Positions 18,673-26,500 of a stretch of 64,000 bases of DNA are shown piece by piece; within the stretch, counting starts at the first letter, position 1; the number at the start of each line of letters is the position of its first letter. Position numbers and translations under genes: made by a program. Below the pieces are notes generated by a model, which was not told the origin of the DNA, ran no database searches, and worked only from the letters and a program-made list of their open reading frames with translations. The DNA is from CALZKI01 sp045124055. Lineage in GTDB: Bacteria > Bacillota > Clostridia > Lachnospirales > Lachnospiraceae. The stretch is taken from contig JBGVKZ010000036.1 in NCBI GenBank assembly GCA_045124055.1, positions 91,584-155,583 of the forward strand. Direction: 5' to 3'.

Positions 18673-18700
18673 ATTATACCTTTTCTATAAAACAAGTAAA
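18673..18700 (-). promoter_or_regulatory. Promoter of the LytTR-LiaF-like operon
   Basis: On the minus strand a TTTACT -35 (18695-18700) and a perfect TATAAT -10 (18673-18678) are 16 bases apart. The poor -35 fits a promoter that needs an activator bound at the repeats just upstream. Confidence 0.6.
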
Positions 18701-18711
18701 TAGCTTTTGGG

Positions 18712-18742
18712 TAAGAGGTAACTATTTGAAACTAAGAGGTAA
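18712..18742 (-). promoter_or_regulatory. Direct-repeat operator, candidate LytTR binding site
   Basis: TTACCTCTTA occurs twice on the minus strand (18733-18742 and 18712-18721), with the starts 21 bases apart, two helical turns. The repeats end 11 bases upstream of the -35 box of the LytTR gene. LytTR proteins are known to bind pairs of about 9-bp direct repeats with this kind of spacing. Confidence 0.6.
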
Positions 18743-18753
18743 ATATCTCCTAC

Positions 18754-18789
18754 TAAAAAAGCAAATGCGAAGTACTTTTGTACCTCGCA
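18754..18789 (-). terminator. Intrinsic terminator after the TPM-domain gene
   Basis: On the minus strand TGCGAGGTAC and GTACTTCGCA pair around an AAAA loop, followed by TTTGCTTTTTT. It lies 21 bases past the stop of the gene at 18810. Confidence 0.85.
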
Positions 18790-18809
18790 TCGATATAATT
18801 TTCTTCATT

Positions 18810-19685
18810 TTATCGTCTTCTACCGCCACCGCCATGGCTTCGTCCGCTGCTGGAACGATGATGTCCGCCGCCACCACGACTTCCTCCGTGACCACCACCT
18901 GAAGAACTATAACTTGTCTCAATTCGTCTCTGGTGCGTTACTTTTCTTAAGAAAATGTCTTCCCGAACCTTCATATTCATATTGGTTAAGAAAGTTCTTC
19001 CTGTCACCGTCTTTTTTGATTTCTTTGGACGATTGATACTTGCATAAACAAAGGCAATTATCACAGAAAAAATAAAAGCATTTTCATACATATTGATATC
19101 CACATAATTTCCCTTCATCTCTTTTGTAACTTCCTTGACAAAGGTTTCATATGCTCTATAAGAATTGGTATCAATATAATCTTCCACTTCGATTAATACG
19201 TCATCGATTTCACTGCTAGAAAACTCTGCTTCTGCTTTTCCCGTAGTTCCAAACCATAAATACTTGTAGCCATCTGCTTCGCGGAACTGATTGTCCACTA
19301 AAATTACACCATCTCCATAAGGTTCGTCATAACCAAAAGCATAGGATTCATAAAATTCATCTGCAAAAATCATTGCATAGTCTTCGATTTCGGCATAGGG
19401 ATTCACTTCATGTACCATAGACTCTAAAGAGACATTCAAATTGACAATCACAATATCAAGTCCACATTCTGCCTCTTTTTTTGCAATCAGCTTTTCCAGT
19501 TTTTCTTCTTCTTCCTCTGTCAGCAAATCCGCAAAATCAAACACTCTCTGACTTGTAGGACATACATCATTGTTTCTGACATATTTTTTTCCAAAATGAT
19601 TCTGGTAAAAAACTACTGAAAACACAACAAAAATACAACCGAAAATAATAAAAGGAATTCTAAAATACTTAAAATACTTTTTCAT
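18810..19685 (-). CDS. TPM-domain membrane protein with Gly/His/Arg-rich tail
   Basis: The 291-residue protein has an N-terminal membrane segment (about 9-27), then a TPM domain beginning VFDFADLLTEEEEEKLEKLI with LDIVIVNLNV. A second membrane segment lies near residue 205 (ENAFIFSVIIAFVYASI). The cytoplasmic tail ends in a low-complexity run of Gly, His, Ser and Arg. TPM (YgcG-like) proteins are membrane or secreted proteins of poorly defined function, and the glycine-rich tail is common in them. It starts 1 base after the zinc-ribbon gene and probably shares its operon. The exact role cannot be inferred. Confidence 0.85.
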   Translation of the reverse strand: MKKYFKYFRIPFIIFGCIFVVFSVVFYQNHFGKKYVRNNDVCPTSQRVFDFADLLTEEEEEKLEKLIAKKEAECGLDIVIVNLNVSLESMVHEVNPYAEIEDYAMIFADEFYESYAFGYDEPYGDGVILVDNQFREADGYKYLWFGTTGKAEAEFSSSEIDDVLIEVEDYIDTNSYRAYETFVKEVTKEMKGNYVDINMYENAFIFSVIIAFVYASINRPKKSKKTVTGRTFLTNMNMKVREDIFLRKVTHQRRIETSYSSSGGGHGGSRGGGGHHRSSSGRSHGGGGRRR

Positions 19686-19686
19686 C

Positions 19687-20673
19687 TTATAAAATTCCTC
19701 CTAATATGTATAAAATCATAAATGAACCAAAACAGAGTAAGAAAAATACCGTCAATGGATAAGTCACTCTTTTAATCGGTGACACCGGAACCTCTCCGAC
19801 AACCTTTCCGGTCTGACCATTGATATAATACGGGTATTCTTTTCCTCTGTACTGATACAAATATCGCCATACCGGAAGTAAGGCATACTCATTACTCTGT
19901 CCTGTAATCGTTAAATTCTTTACATTCGCAGTAGTACCAGAATATCCATATAAGCTTTCTTTTAGTAATTCTTCCGCCGCACTTTTTGCTTTCTCAGCAG
20001 CTCTTGGCTCAAATATAGTTGCATCTTTACAATAAATTTCTGCCAAAAATCCCGACATATATTTCGGGTCAAAATCTTTTAATGTGCTATAATCATATGG
20101 CTCCATCAAATCCATTACGTCATTTGGCATAGCTTCTGATGCGTCCTGTGGCATACGGGTAAAAGATACATCAAAATTTCGTTTTGCCTGATAGTAAGAG
20201 GTTTCAATATTTTGCACATTCCCGATTGTATGCGTAACAGTTTTTGTTCCAGTGCCCTCAAAATCAAAATTTCCTTCAAAGTTATATAACCAAAAAGGTA
20301 CATAGACCCCTTCTATCTTTTGCAAGCTCACTTCTTCCAAAAAGCTATCCGGCATATACATATGGTCGCCAAATTCCTGTCTAATGCACTTTTTTGCAAT
20401 ATCCTTTCCTACCATAAAAGGTTGAATTTTCTTTGGCTCATACTCTCCGGATATTCTCTCATCAAAAATCACGTACTGAGAACAGGCCGGACATTTTCCA
20501 GCGGAATCATATGTTCCAACGGGAATGGATGCACCACACATAGTACAGGTGTGCATATTTTCACCGGGAAGCATTTCTTGTGAATCCACGCTGTCACAAT
20601 ATGGGCAATACATTTGTTGTTTTTCTGGCATAAACACCATATTTCCGCTACAATTTCTACATTTATAAATCAT
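19687..20673 (-). CDS. Zinc-ribbon membrane protein of unknown function
   Basis: The N-terminus has two consecutive zinc ribbons: CRNCSGN...CPYCDS (about residues 4-27) and CTMCGAS...CPACSQ (about 42-62). The middle part (IEGVYVPFWLYNFEGNFDFE and LLPVWRYLYQYRGKEY) resembles a family often annotated as TFIIB-type zinc-ribbon protein. A single C-terminal membrane helix (TVFFLLCFGSFMILYILGG) anchors it. The 328-residue gene lies between the DUF4234-like gene and the TPM gene and is probably co-transcribed with them. Genes of this type commonly sit with TPM and virion-core-like proteins. Function unknown. Confidence 0.75.
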   Translation of the reverse strand: MIYKCRNCSGNMVFMPEKQQMYCPYCDSVDSQEMLPGENMHTCTMCGASIPVGTYDSAGKCPACSQYVIFDERISGEYEPKKIQPFMVGKDIAKKCIRQEFGDHMYMPDSFLEEVSLQKIEGVYVPFWLYNFEGNFDFEGTGTKTVTHTIGNVQNIETSYYQAKRNFDVSFTRMPQDASEAMPNDVMDLMEPYDYSTLKDFDPKYMSGFLAEIYCKDATIFEPRAAEKAKSAAEELLKESLYGYSGTTANVKNLTITGQSNEYALLPVWRYLYQYRGKEYPYYINGQTGKVVGEVPVSPIKRVTYPLTVFFLLCFGSFMILYILGGIL

Positions 20674-20742
20674 AGTGCCCCATCTCCTTATCTTCCTCTA
20701 TCACCGACAGGAATTTTCCCATCTTATAAAAAATTTATGGCT

Positions 20743-21669
20743 TTACCTATGCTGATAGGAGTTTAACTGTGTCTGGATAAACCCTAAAGTAAACAACTGC
20801 ATAAATAACAAGTTCATAAATAAATAGACAAATTTTCTGTTTGTTAAATTGCCACCACGTTTTTTTGAATCATCATATATCTGTTTTCCCTTTGCATATC
20901 CCCAATAAACAGAGTAAAATGGCACAAGCAGATACAATAACACTTCACTCCCCACAGGATTTTCATCTCCATGAAGACGATTTAAGTCTTTGCAAATTTT
21001 TGTCAACCAGACAATCCCAAAAATGCCCAGCGTCAAAATTGTTAAAATGATGCAAGAACCAACGTTACGACGTGCAAAATTGATACTCTCTCCTGTGATT
21101 TTTTTAAGTGGTTTCTCTTTATAATCTTCCACACTGGATAATAAAAACATCGCAAAAGCTGCAATCAGCACTGCCATTACAAAACTACTTAAAACGTATA
21201 AATTAAAAAATACTAAGACCCCTCTGGCCAGTGTTACGCATAAAGAGCCTGCTGACGCTTTTATAGCACCAAACATCGTCATCAAAGTAAACAGAATTGC
21301 CAATACATTTACGACAAGTTTTATCAAATTTTCTGCTGTAAACATAAAACCAAAATATACTTTTTCCTGAGATAGTAAAACAAACTGTCCGAATAAATCT
21401 ACGAAAAAGTAGCTACTAAGCAGCATAATAGCAAATTTAGGGACATCTTTTTTTACAAACATCATAACCACTGCGGCTAAAATAAGTATCACTGGTAAAA
21501 TATCTCGAACTAAAATATATAACCAGATGTTTTTCATTCCTGAAAATCCACTTAAGATGCTTCCCCCATCTATGTAGAAAATTCCAAGTAAAACTAGAGC
21601 CGTAAGTACAGCTCCTACCTTGCATTTTGTTTCTTCCTTATACTGTAATGCATTCATTCTTGTTTCCAT
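20743..21669 (-). CDS. DUF4234-like multi-pass membrane protein
   Basis: The 308-residue protein has about seven or eight hydrophobic segments. The C-terminal part, RNVGSCIILTILTLGIFGI followed by WLTKICKDLNRLHGDEN and LLYLLVPFYSVYWGYAKGKQI, fits the DUF4234 family, in which two helices flank a polar loop. The start may be the ATG at 21657 rather than 21669, as the ribosome site AGGAG sits too close to the first. First gene of a probable three-gene operon with the zinc-ribbon and TPM genes. No function is known. Confidence 0.75.
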   Translation of the reverse strand: METRMNALQYKEETKCKVGAVLTALVLLGIFYIDGGSILSGFSGMKNIWLYILVRDILPVILILAAVVMMFVKKDVPKFAIMLLSSYFFVDLFGQFVLLSQEKVYFGFMFTAENLIKLVVNVLAILFTLMTMFGAIKASAGSLCVTLARGVLVFFNLYVLSSFVMAVLIAAFAMFLLSSVEDYKEKPLKKITGESINFARRNVGSCIILTILTLGIFGIVWLTKICKDLNRLHGDENPVGSEVLLYLLVPFYSVYWGYAKGKQIYDDSKKRGGNLTNRKFVYLFMNLLFMQLFTLGFIQTQLNSYQHR

Positions 21670-21691
21670 CTCCTGTTACTTTCTTATGACC

Positions 21692-21720
21692 ATTGTAACA
21701 CGCTTCTTTGATTCTCACAA
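21692..21720 (-). promoter_or_regulatory. Promoter of the DUF4234-zinc ribbon-TPM operon
   Basis: On the minus strand TTGTGA (21715-21720) and TACAAT (21692-21697) with a 17-base spacer precede the DUF4234-like gene. Confidence 0.5.
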
Positions 21721-21732
21721 TTCCTTTAAATG

Positions 21733-22251
21733 CTAGTATTTTAAACAGTTTCTGAGTAATCTAAAGAGAGGAATTGTGACAACCGTGTAGACCATCGAGG
21801 TTCCTACGGAAGAAATCAATCTTGGCCAAATCACAACCCAAATCGTTTCTGTAAAATTATTCAGAATACCTGACCAATATAGACCAAACGTATTCAAAAT
21901 CGTTACAATTATGGACGTAATCACAATGAGAAGCATTATTTCATAGCCTTTTAATTTAAAGTTCTTTTTCTTGGCATATAAGCCTACCAAAAATCCTCTT
22001 ACACCTACCGGAATAATCCAGAAAATCGTCGTCCACATCAATCCATAGGCTAGAATCTGGTACAAAAAGCTGCCAAGTGTTCCCACAAGTCCTCCCACAA
22101 AAGGTCCAAATAGCAAGCCTCCAAGTATAATAGGAAGCCCCGACAAATTAATCTTTACAAATGGCAGATTAATAGACCATATGCTAAGGACAACGTGCAT
22201 TGCCATTAGTAATGCACTTAAAACAAGAGTTTGTGTTTTCATTTTTCTCAT
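21733..22251 (-). CDS. folT: Folate-family ECF transporter S component
   Basis: This 172-residue membrane protein is the substrate-binding subunit of an energy-coupling-factor vitamin importer. The sequence LVLSALLMAMHVVLS near the N-terminus, then INLSGLPIILGGLLFGPFVG, is typical of folate/queuosine-type S components. About six helices are predicted. The frame opens upstream at 22281, but the AAAGGAGA ribosome site sets the start at the ATG at 22251. A THF riboswitch in the leader makes folate the most likely substrate. No ECF ATPase or T component is nearby, so it probably shares a general ECF module coded elsewhere. Confidence 0.88.
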   Translation of the reverse strand: MRKMKTQTLVLSALLMAMHVVLSIWSINLPFVKINLSGLPIILGGLLFGPFVGGLVGTLGSFLYQILAYGLMWTTIFWIIPVGVRGFLVGLYAKKKNFKLKGYEIMLLIVITSIIVTILNTFGLYWSGILNNFTETIWVVIWPRLISSVGTSMVYTVVTIPLFRLLRNCLKY

Positions 22252-22309
22252 AAAAAAATCTCCTTTCATGACACTTGTCACACAAAGGAGAACAGAAACG
22301 TCCTAAGGT

Positions 22310-22409
22310 GACAGCGGGATGCGACAACTGTACAGCGTGCTTTTGGCACTTCGTCCGGCGAACAACTCCCCGTTTCGCTGGCACATAACTCACAATTATC
22401 TACTCTGTC
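22310..22409 (-). ncRNA. Tetrahydrofolate (THF) riboswitch, class I
   Basis: Read on the minus strand, the leader runs from GACAGAGTAGATAATTGTG through GTGCCAGCGAAACGGGGAG, GTTGTTCGCCGGACGAAGTG and GCACGCTG to GCATCCCGCTGTC. The outer stem pairs GACAG with CTGTC. The conserved elements of the THF class I aptamer are there: GAGTAGATRATT near the 5' end, GGACGAAGTGCC in the middle and GCATCC near the 3' end. It lies about 60 bases upstream of the ECF S-component gene, the typical folT context. The ribosome site is close to the aptamer, so control of translation is likely. Confidence 0.85.
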
Positions 22410-22434
22410 ATTACTATTTATTTTGCTAAAAAGT

Positions 22435-22463
22435 AGTATAATCTCTATTGGTTGGAACGTCAA
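22435..22463 (-). promoter_or_regulatory. Promoter of the THF riboswitch-folT unit
   Basis: On the minus strand TTGACG (22458-22463) and TATACT (22435-22440) are separated by 17 bases and lie just upstream of the riboswitch. Confidence 0.65.
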
Positions 22464-22472
22464 TACGAATTT

Positions 22473-22521
22473 TAAAAAAACAAAAAGCACCCCACACGAA
22501 TCATAGAGTGTACGGGGTGCT
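22473..22521 (-). terminator. Intrinsic terminator after the TM2 gene
   Basis: AGCACCCC and GGGGTGCT with an additional ACAC/GTGT pairing make a strong stem, followed on the minus strand by TTTTTGTTTTTTT. It lies 17 bases past the stop at 22538. Confidence 0.9.
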
Positions 22522-22537
22522 TCATTTTTAAATCATA

Positions 22538-22927
22538 TTATTCCAAAGGAATACCATTTGCATCTGTTTTGATGCTGCCACAAAGGATCATAATACCTTC
22601 AATGAATCCCCAAATAGCACCAACACCGAAGCAAAGTGAAAGTACGATCTGAGCGATAGCTTTTCCTGTGTATCCTAAGTAGAAGTTATGAACTCCGAAT
22701 CCACCTAAGAAAATACCAAGTAAACCAGCTGTCATTTTAGATTTTCTCTGAGTACCAGGCATAATGTTGTTTGTAGCACAACCACATGTTGTACATACAG
22801 TAGCATTTGGAGCAATCTGGTTACCACAGTTCATACAGAAGTTAACTCCGTCACCTACTTTAACGCCACAACCTACACAAATTGCTGCATTTGGCAATAC
22901 TTCTTTACCACAATTCTTACAAAACAT
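22538..22927 (-). CDS. Zinc-ribbon TM2-domain membrane protein
   Basis: The 129-residue protein begins with two short zinc ribbons (FCKNCGKEVLPNAAICVGCG and FCMNCGNQIAPNATVCTTCG) followed by a TM2 domain. This has AGLLGIFLGGFGVHNFYLGY, a conserved turn, and a second helix GAIWGFIEGIMILCG. TM2 proteins are small membrane proteins of unclear function found in bacteria and animals. It is co-directional with the DUF2752 gene 51 bases upstream, a common pairing in Clostridia. Confidence 0.93.
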   Translation of the reverse strand: MFCKNCGKEVLPNAAICVGCGVKVGDGVNFCMNCGNQIAPNATVCTTCGCATNNIMPGTQRKSKMTAGLLGIFLGGFGVHNFYLGYTGKAIAQIVLSLCFGVGAIWGFIEGIMILCGSIKTDANGIPLE

Positions 22928-22978
22928 TTTTATTTTCTCCTTTCAAGAATATGCTTTCGTGAATGTTCACATAAGTTC

Positions 22979-23323
22979 CTACGTAAGAAAGTTCATTAAC
23001 TTTATCACGTAATTTATAACAAATCCTACCCCAATCATGATAAGGATTGTGTTATCAATAAATTTTCGATTGAATAGCTTTCCATCGGCTAATATGTATA
23101 ACAAAATAACTGGTAAGCTAAACACCATCGGGTGATAGGTAAAGGCACCAGACAAATTCAAATGCATCAGTTCTCTTACCGCCCTGGTCATACCACACCC
23201 TGGACAAATGATATGAAAATACTTTAAATATACACACTCTACTCCAACAAAATAGGCATATGTAAAAATACCTAACAGTATCAATACAAGGACAATTCGT
23301 GAAGTTTTGATTTTTCTTTTCAC
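22979..23323 (-). CDS. DUF2752 membrane protein
   Basis: This 114-residue protein has three or four hydrophobic segments and the diagnostic DUF2752 motif FHIICPGCGMTRAVRELM followed by MHLNLSGAFTYHPMVF. The cysteine pair in CPGCGMTR may be functional, but the family has no assigned role. It neighbours the TM2 gene, as often seen in Firmicutes. Confidence 0.9.
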   Translation of the reverse strand: MKRKIKTSRIVLVLILLGIFTYAYFVGVECVYLKYFHIICPGCGMTRAVRELMHLNLSGAFTYHPMVFSLPVILLYILADGKLFNRKFIDNTILIMIGVGFVINYVIKLMNFLT

Positions 23324-23396
23324 TTGTCTATCTTACTCCTTTTATTATATTCATTCTACAAATTTTGTCAATATTCTACACCACGACTCTATGGTT

Positions 23397-26393
23397 CTAA
23401 ACTTGTTCCATTTTTTCCCTGATTTGTTTGGCAACCTCCAGCATTGGTTCTGGTTCTACTTTACAAACCTTTCTATCATAGGTATATAACCCATTGATTT
23501 CTTCCTCCACATCGCTTAACTGGGTGTATACACAGCCACAAGTTCCCTTTTCAATGGCAGGAAGTATCATTTCTTCATACATATGCACAATCTCTTTTGT
23601 TAATTCCCCTTTTGTAGAACAGGCTCCATAACCAAAGGAAGCATATTTGCTATAATGATGATTTTCTACTACCATAGAATAGCCACCACATTCGGATACA
23701 AATAACGGTCTTTCCCCTACGGAAAGCGGAATTACTTTAAAATAAATATGTTCACTGTCAAAATCACTTTTACTCTGTGCAAACCAACCCGATGTAGAAT
23801 CTACAAGTCTTGTGGAATCCATCTCTTTTACAATTTCATACATTTTATCACTATGAAATTGTCCCCATCCTTCATTAAAAATCGTATAGGCTACAATACA
23901 AGGGTGATTATACAAATGCTGTATGGTCTGTTTCATATGTTCTACGAAAAATTCTTTTCTTGTACCTTGGATACTGCCTTTTGTATCTTTATGGCGTTTT
24001 ATACCAACCGTTGGCATCGCCGTATCCTTCACAAAGGAATATTTGCCACTATTGACCATATCCTGAACGACTAGCATACCAAGTTTATCGCAGGCATAAT
24101 AAAAATATTCCGGCTCAATTTTAATATGTTTTCGCAGCATATTGTAACCTAAATTTTTCATACGAAGAATGTCTTTTTCATACTCTTGTTCATTGGCCGG
24201 AAGAAAAATTCCATCACAAAAATATCCCTGGTCCAAAACACCGTGTAAAAAAATAGGTTTCTGATTCAACAGTACTCGATTTACTCCGTTACGTTTTTCA
24301 ATCTCTATCGTTCTTAAGGCAAAATAGGATTCTACCTTATCTTCCGTTGTTACAATTTCTAAAGGATACAAATATGGGTTTTCCAAAGTCCAAAGACTTG
24401 GCTCATACTTTGTACCATCAGAAAGCATCACTTTTGATAAATCCAACTTGCCTTCGTTTCCAGAAAACTGCCATTCTTTCTTTTCCCCATTATGTAAAGT
24501 CACTATGGCTTTAAAGCCTATTGTATTGGTGGACACTTCAATGTTTACAGAAGTTAAATCAGGAGTTAATTTTATGTTTTTAATATAGTTTGTTGGCACA
24601 GTTTCAACCCAAACATTCTGCCAGATACCACTTACCTTGGTGTACCACATTCCACCCCGCTTGTTCGTCTGCTTACCATATGGATAGTCGGTTGATAAGT
24701 TATCGATTGCTATTACTTTTAACTGATTTTCCCCTTCCGATTTCACGCAATTTGTAATATCGAAGGAAAATGGTAAATAGCCGCCCTTATGCTCTCCTAG
24801 ATACTCTCCATTCAACCATACTTTTGCAATTTGGTCTACCGCTCCGAAACATAACAGGTGTTTTTCTTTGTTATTTTCTTCTCCATTTTTCTTTGGCAAT
24901 ACAAAACTCTTTTCATAAACAAGTTCCTTATCCACTTTTCCCTGATAACCGGAAAGACTGGCATTTGGAGAAAAGGGCAACAAAATATCTTTTCCATTTA
25001 ATTTCCACAAGCCATCTAAAATCAGATAATTATCTCGTTTCATCTGTGGTCTTGGGTGCTGCTTCCAACCGATTTCGTTGTGCTCACTTTTTAAATCATA
25101 ATGTGCAGTTCGCATCATTCTAAAAATGAAATATAGGTAAATACATAAAACAATGGCTACCAGAATGGCCGCCACCCAAATATTTTTGTTGGGTAAGAAC
25201 GAATACGTTCCATCATTATTTAAAACCGTTTGGGCATTACGTAGTACAAATGCACCAATGTATGGTCCTATCACTCCCGGAATAAGTACTTGCCCTATAA
25301 TTCGGATGCCCTGAAATTGTCCCGCCTTATTTTCTGGAATGTTGTCTCTTATCATTGCTCCAAAGACAGACATTCCCGTTAAATATCCTGTCATCATAAG
25401 AAGTGAACCTATGAAAACCGGTATGGTTGTTTTAGTAAAGTATAAAATTACATAACCTGCAATCAAAAATACAATACTTGGAACAATACTAAAACGGAAA
25501 CCTTGCATATCATACAATTTTCCATATAGGACTGTAATGATTGCCGCCAAAATAATCGCCGGTGCCATAATAAATACATAATTTGCCATTCCCAAAGACT
25601 TTTCATAATAAATAATCAGGTACGGCATAAATACCTGTATAGAGATTCCAAAAATTGCAAAACCAACTAAAGTCGCATACAATAGCTTATTTTCTTTCAT
25701 AACTGATGGCTTAAAGCTATATAAAATATTTTTCCAATATGTGTTCTCTCTGCCAGATACTTGAATGGTTTTTTCTTCAATTAGGAAAAATCCCACTACT
25801 CCAATCAAAAATACAATGATGCCAATTATCGAAAATATAATTGTCCAGGACCATGGCAAATCCAAATCAAACCCCATAAATCCACCAAATACAACTAAAA
25901 TTGCAATAAGTGGCATCATAGAGTTATACCCCTCTATTTTGCCTCTGTTGCTTTCATTTCCGCAATCTGTAAGCCACGCATTATAACAGGCATCATTTGC
26001 CATTGAGCCAAAAAAGGTCATAATGCAATCTAATAAAATAACTAAAGAAATTCCCAGAGCAAAAGCTTCCGTAGTACCTGCTACCAGAGGACTCAAATTT
26101 TCCACTCTTATAAAGGCAAAGCCTAAAATTGTAATACCCCAAATCATGTATCCAAGGCACATAAAAATTTTTCTTTTACCTACTCTATCAGATAATGCCC
26201 CAATTAAAATTGTAGTAATAGCAGCCGCAACGGCACTGGCACTTACCATAATCGAGATATCCGCTGCGGTGGCGTGAAACATTTTATACATAAATACATT
26301 TAAGTACATATTTTCCACAACCCACGCAATTTGACCTACCAAGCCAAAAATTAACATTGCTATCCAGAATTTTGCTCCCAATTTCTTTTTCAA
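23397..26393 (-). CDS. Fusion of an MFS-type transporter with a glycoside hydrolase family 2 enzyme
   Basis: Residues are numbered from an upstream ATG at 26432. Residues about 20-445 form a 12-helix major facilitator transporter (IGALSDRVGKRKIFM between helices 2 and 3). Residues about 465-1011 form a GH2 enzyme: jelly-roll domain (GYLPFSFDITNC), Ig-like domain, and TIM barrel with the acid/base glutamate in FNEGWGQFH (E854) and the likely nucleophile in FVSECGG (E914). No stop or frameshift separates the halves. As MFS termini face the cytosol, the glycosidase should be intracellular. The ATG at 26432 lies in the terminator of the preceding gene. A TTG at 26393 with an AGAGGGA site is preferred (998 residues). 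Substrate unknown. Confidence 0.88.
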   Translation of the reverse strand: MKKKLGAKFWIAMLIFGLVGQIAWVVENMYLNVFMYKMFHATAADISIMVSASAVAAAITTILIGALSDRVGKRKIFMCLGYMIWGITILGFAFIRVENLSPLVAGTTEAFALGISLVILLDCIMTFFGSMANDACYNAWLTDCGNESNRGKIEGYNSMMPLIAILVVFGGFMGFDLDLPWSWTIIFSIIGIIVFLIGVVGFFLIEEKTIQVSGRENTYWKNILYSFKPSVMKENKLLYATLVGFAIFGISIQVFMPYLIIYYEKSLGMANYVFIMAPAIILAAIITVLYGKLYDMQGFRFSIVPSIVFLIAGYVILYFTKTTIPVFIGSLLMMTGYLTGMSVFGAMIRDNIPENKAGQFQGIRIIGQVLIPGVIGPYIGAFVLRNAQTVLNNDGTYSFLPNKNIWVAAILVAIVLCIYLYFIFRMMRTAHYDLKSEHNEIGWKQHPRPQMKRDNYLILDGLWKLNGKDILLPFSPNASLSGYQGKVDKELVYEKSFVLPKKNGEENNKEKHLLCFGAVDQIAKVWLNGEYLGEHKGGYLPFSFDITNCVKSEGENQLKVIAIDNLSTDYPYGKQTNKRGGMWYTKVSGIWQNVWVETVPTNYIKNIKLTPDLTSVNIEVSTNTIGFKAIVTLHNGEKKEWQFSGNEGKLDLSKVMLSDGTKYEPSLWTLENPYLYPLEIVTTEDKVESYFALRTIEIEKRNGVNRVLLNQKPIFLHGVLDQGYFCDGIFLPANEQEYEKDILRMKNLGYNMLRKHIKIEPEYFYYACDKLGMLVVQDMVNSGKYSFVKDTAMPTVGIKRHKDTKGSIQGTRKEFFVEHMKQTIQHLYNHPCIVAYTIFNEGWGQFHSDKMYEIVKEMDSTRLVDSTSGWFAQSKSDFDSEHIYFKVIPLSVGERPLFVSECGGYSMVVENHHYSKYASFGYGACSTKGELTKEIVHMYEEMILPAIEKGTCGCVYTQLSDVEEEINGLYTYDRKVCKVEPEPMLEVAKQIREKMEQV

Positions 26394-26417
26394 AACTATC
26401 CCTCTATATCGAAAATA

Positions 26418-26458
26418 ACACCCTTTATACATAGCCTACGCATTAGCATAAAGGGTGT
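26418..26458 (-). terminator. Intrinsic terminator after the chemoreceptor gene
   Basis: ACACCCTTTAT and ATAAAGGGTGT form a perfect 11-bp stem. On the minus strand it is followed by TATTTTC. It lies 43 bases past the chemoreceptor stop and overlaps the upstream-most possible start of the MFS-GH2 gene. Confidence 0.72.
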
Positions 26459-26500
26459 CTTGCTACTTCTCTTTTATATGTATGAAACCATCAAATATTT

